Source: Budorcas taxicolor (taxonomy: Eukaryota > Chordata > Mammalia > Artiodactyla > Bovidae). From it: DNA of 64,000 nt. Of the stretch, positions 61,451-64,000 are shown in pieces. The translations under genes were made by a program, and so were the position numbers. Under the pieces are notes generated by a model. That model did not search any database. It was given only the letters and a program-made list of their open reading frames with translations, and was not told the DNA's origin. Location: NCBI RefSeq assembly GCF_023091745.1, contig NC_068910.1, positions 130,341,170 to 130,405,169 of the forward strand. The letters are read 5' to 3'. How positions within the stretch are numbered: position 1 is the stretch's first letter; each line of letters begins with the position of its first letter.

Positions 61451-62252
61451 GAGGTATAATATATAAACCTTGAAGTGCATAATTCTTAAGAGTTCAGGCA
61501 GACTAGTTTTACAAATGAATACTCCATATAATTGTACCCATATCAAGAGATATGGAAGTTACTAGATACCACTCTTTTGCCCCTCACCTACTATTCTGAC
61601 TTTTATCTTCAAAGATTAGTTTTGTGGGTTTTGGACTATCAGATGAATGAAATCATTCAATATCTACATTTTATTTTTTGCTTTTTTTCCCAATATATAT
61701 AATATTCATCTATGTTGCTGATGATATTTATTGATGTGTAATACTCCATTATACAAATATATCTCTATGCAGTTTATTATTGCTGAATATTTAGGTGGTT
61801 TTCAGTTGGGAGCTATTATAAGTATAGCTGTTATGACCAATCTTGTACAATTTTTAGTACAAATATAACTTATCTCTGTGTTACATGTATCTGGGAGTGG
61901 AGTTTTGGGGTTACAGGGTATGCACATGTTAAACTTCAGTAAATACTACTGAATTTTATAAAGTGGTTACACCAATTTTACTTCCATTAATAGCATATAA
62001 AAGTTATATTTGTTGCACATACTCACCAATGTTTTTATTTTTCCAACTTTAGTCATTCTGAGGTATATATAGGACTATCTCACTGTGGAATCAAATTGCA
62101 ATGCATGTCCCTGATGTCTAATGATTTTGATGAACTTCTTTTATGTTAATTGACTACTTTTAATATCATCTTTTATGAGATATTCAGGTCTTCTACTCAT
62201 TGTTATTATGTTGCCAACTTTTTGTTTTGATAAGAAATTCTGTGTATGTGTA

Positions 62253-62297
62253 TAGATAGGTAGATAGATATGTTTGTGTATAGATAGGTATGTGTAT
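62253..62297. repeat. TAGA/TAGG-type simple repeat
   Basis: An irregular run of TAGATAGG and TGTGTA units just before the BOV-A2 insertion. Confidence 0.7.
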
Positions 62298-62573
62298 GCT
62301 GCTGCTGCTGCTAAGTCGCTTCAGTCGTGTCCAACTCTGTGCAACCCCATAGACGGCAGCCCACCAGGCTCCCCCGTCCCTGGGATTCTCCAGGCAAGAA
62401 CACTGGAGTGGGTTGCCATTTCCTTCTCCAATGCATGAAAGTGGAAAGTGAAAGTGAAGCCACTCAGTCATGTCTGACTCTTAGCGACCCCATGGACTGC
62501 AGCCTACCAGGCTCCTCTGTCCATGGGATTTTCCAGGCAAGAGTACTGGAGTGGGGTGCCATTGCCTTCTCCA
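62298..62573 (-). repeat. BOV-A2 SINE with perfect 12-bp target duplication
   Basis: It runs from (GCT)n GCTAAGTCGCTTCAGTCG to 'ccattgccttctcca' in inverted orientation. AGGTATGTGTAT occurs at 62286-62297 and again at 62574-62585, an exact target-site duplication, indicating recent insertion into the L1. Confidence 0.97.
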
Positions 62574-63552
62574 AGGTATGTGTATAGATAGGTACAAAGA
62601 AGTACTTTTGTTGGGTACATATAGAGCGGACTATCTTTTCCCATTCTGTGCCTCACCTTTTACTCTTAAAGGTGGTCTTTTGATGAACAAAAGATTTAAT
62701 GCTAAGGTTGCTCAATGTATCAATATTTTTTTATTGTTAATGCTTTATGTGTTTTGTTTTTAAAAACATCTTTGTCTACCCTAAGGTCATAAAACTATTT
62801 CCCTGTTGTCTAGGAGCCTCTTTGTTTTACCTTCAATTTTAAGTTCAAGTTCCACTTGAAATGTATTTCTGTGTCTAATGTGAAGAAAGAGTCAAGGTTT
62901 ATTGCTTTCATTTAGGTACCAGTTAATAAGGACCATTTATGAAAAAACTATCATTTCCTCTCGGCACTAAAATCGTACCTTTGTCACAAATTAGTGTACT
63001 CTACTATGTATCTATGCTTCTAGACTTTATGTTCTACTTCATTTGCATGTTTATCTATCATTTATCCTATTCCTGTTTTAACCGCTGTAGCTTTGCAGTA
63101 CTGCTGATAGCATAGGTCCTTCAATTTTGTTTTTGTGGTTCTTTTTCAAGAATGCTATAGTTATTTTAGGTCTTTTGTGTTTTCATATAACTTTTTGAAA
63201 AAATTAGCAGTCTGCACACAAATCGACATGCTTGGATAGTGACTACAGTTTCATTGTATCTGTAGATCAGTTCGTCAGAGCTGATGTTCACATTGGTATC
63301 TCTTCATTTATTTCTTCTTTCGGTAATATTTTTGTTTTTCTTTGTAGAGGTCTTACACATCTTTCGTTACCTTTATTACTCAGTATTTGATTTTTTGTTG
63401 TAAATTTTTTAATATCTTTTTTTATGCTTTGTGGCTTTAATATGAAAGTAATTAATTTTGTGTATTGATATTATATCCAGAACATTTGATAAACTTATTT
63501 AACTTCAGTAATTTGTCAGTTCTTTTAGATTATCTATGTATCTAATTATCCT

Positions 63553-63608
63553 CCATGGGGTCACAAAGAGTTGAACACCACTGAGTGACTGAAGTGAACT
63601 GAACTGAC
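63553..63608 (+). repeat. 55-bp BovB 3' tail
   Basis: 'ccatggggtcacaaagagtt', 'gagtgactgaagtgaactga', 'actgac' equals the last 55 bp of BovB, a severely 5'-truncated insertion inside the L1. Confidence 0.8.
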
Positions 63609-64000
63609 TCTGTTAAAAGGACAATTCTATTTCTTCTTTTTAAAGGAAGAAATCAGCTAGAACCTCCAAAACAATGTTGAATAGATGTGCAGATATCTTT
63701 TCTTTTTTTCCAGTCCCAGGTGTATGTCTTTCAAAATTTCATAGTTAATTATGAAGATTGCTACAGGTTTTTAATAGACATTCTCTTTGAGTCCTCTGCC
63801 TTTGTTTCTTCTTTCATTAATGTTAAAGCAGATTTGGAAACACCATCACATTATTATTTTTTTTTTTTTGGCAAAGCACTCAAAGGACTTTGCATGCAAT
63901 CAAATAGACTGCTTCAAAACAGAAAGATTTTGACTACTTTTGTATTATGTTATTTGGAACAGAAATGCTTGACTAAGATTCATTACCACTTCAGCGCCTT

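Larger units (their letters stand above)
61460..63720 (-). mobile_element. L1 3' region, minus strand, with nested SINE
   Basis: Inverted L1 hallmarks in order: 'actgaggtataatatataaa', 'gggagtggagttttggggtt', 'ttgtctaccctaaggtcata', 'tgtagctttgcagtactgct', 'gttatatccagaaca'-type text near 63470. It is interrupted at 62298-62573 by BOV-A2 and at 63553-63608 by a BovB tail. Confidence 0.7.
58492..64000 (+). other. STXBP5L: Intron after window exon 11 (partial)
   Basis: At least 5.5 kb of intron with no further exon found. 58492-59780 is unique AT-rich sequence. From about 59780 to 63720 it is minus-strand L1 3' sequence with one young BOV-A2 SINE and a 55 bp BovB tail. 63720-64000 has nothing recognised. 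Confidence 0.8.

Noticed and set aside
1..64000. Promoter, CpG island, tRNA, rRNA or microRNA gene
   Set aside because: CpG is scarce throughout. tRNA-like segments are the heads of SINEs, and no hairpin with a recognisable microRNA was seen apart from the unassigned palindrome at 4240-4640.

Overview
The window is a stretch of ruminant (bovid-like) nuclear DNA. The evidence is AT-rich, intron-dominated sequence, many Bov-tA and BOV-A2 SINEs, two BovB (RTE-type) LINE fragments, ruminant-type L1 3' ends, and older mammal-wide repeats (MIR, MER2-like, MER5A-like). I cannot tell cattle, bison, buffalo, sheep and goat apart from the sequence alone.

The only protein-coding gene I can support is an internal part of STXBP5L (tomosyn-2) on the + strand. 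Eleven consecutive exons lie at 3997-4151, 8703-8775, 11834-11981, 13106-13173, 18194-18234, 24135-24352, 26098-26267, 26954-27079, 36500-36651, 38608-38679 and 58426-58491. All are bounded by AG/GT and all join in one open frame of about 429 codons (1289 nt). They encode the later part of the WD40 beta-propeller region and the start of the variable linker. The N-terminal exons and the C-terminal exons, including the syntaxin-binding R-SNARE motif, lie outside the window. Wording at paralogue-specific positions fits STXBP5L rather than STXBP5. The last two exons (72 and 66 nt, both phase 1-1) can be skipped without a frameshift and lie in the linker where tomosyn isoforms differ.

Layout: 1-3996 is upstream intron with a SINE and an L1 tail. 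4-27 kb holds exons 1-8 with moderate introns, L1 5'-region remnants, a three-copy 76-77 bp tandem repeat, a MER2-like transposon and a 2 kb BovB. 27-36.5 kb is a repeat-filled intron with an L1 copy. 36.5-38.7 kb holds exons 9 and 10. 38.7-58.4 kb is a 19.7 kb intron that is mostly nested L1, BovB and SINE insertions. 58.5-64 kb is intron dominated by minus-strand L1.

No promoter, CpG island, RNA gene, CRISPR array or prokaryotic system is present, and I found no new biological system. The most interesting local observations are a decayed partial copy of an exon splice junction 1.4 kb upstream of the real one (35058-35107), a roughly 400 bp imperfect palindrome (4240-4640), the tandem triplication at 15453-15678, and the symmetric cassette exons with a CU-rich upstream tract. 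Repeat family names were assigned by recognition, and limits marked 'about' are approximate.
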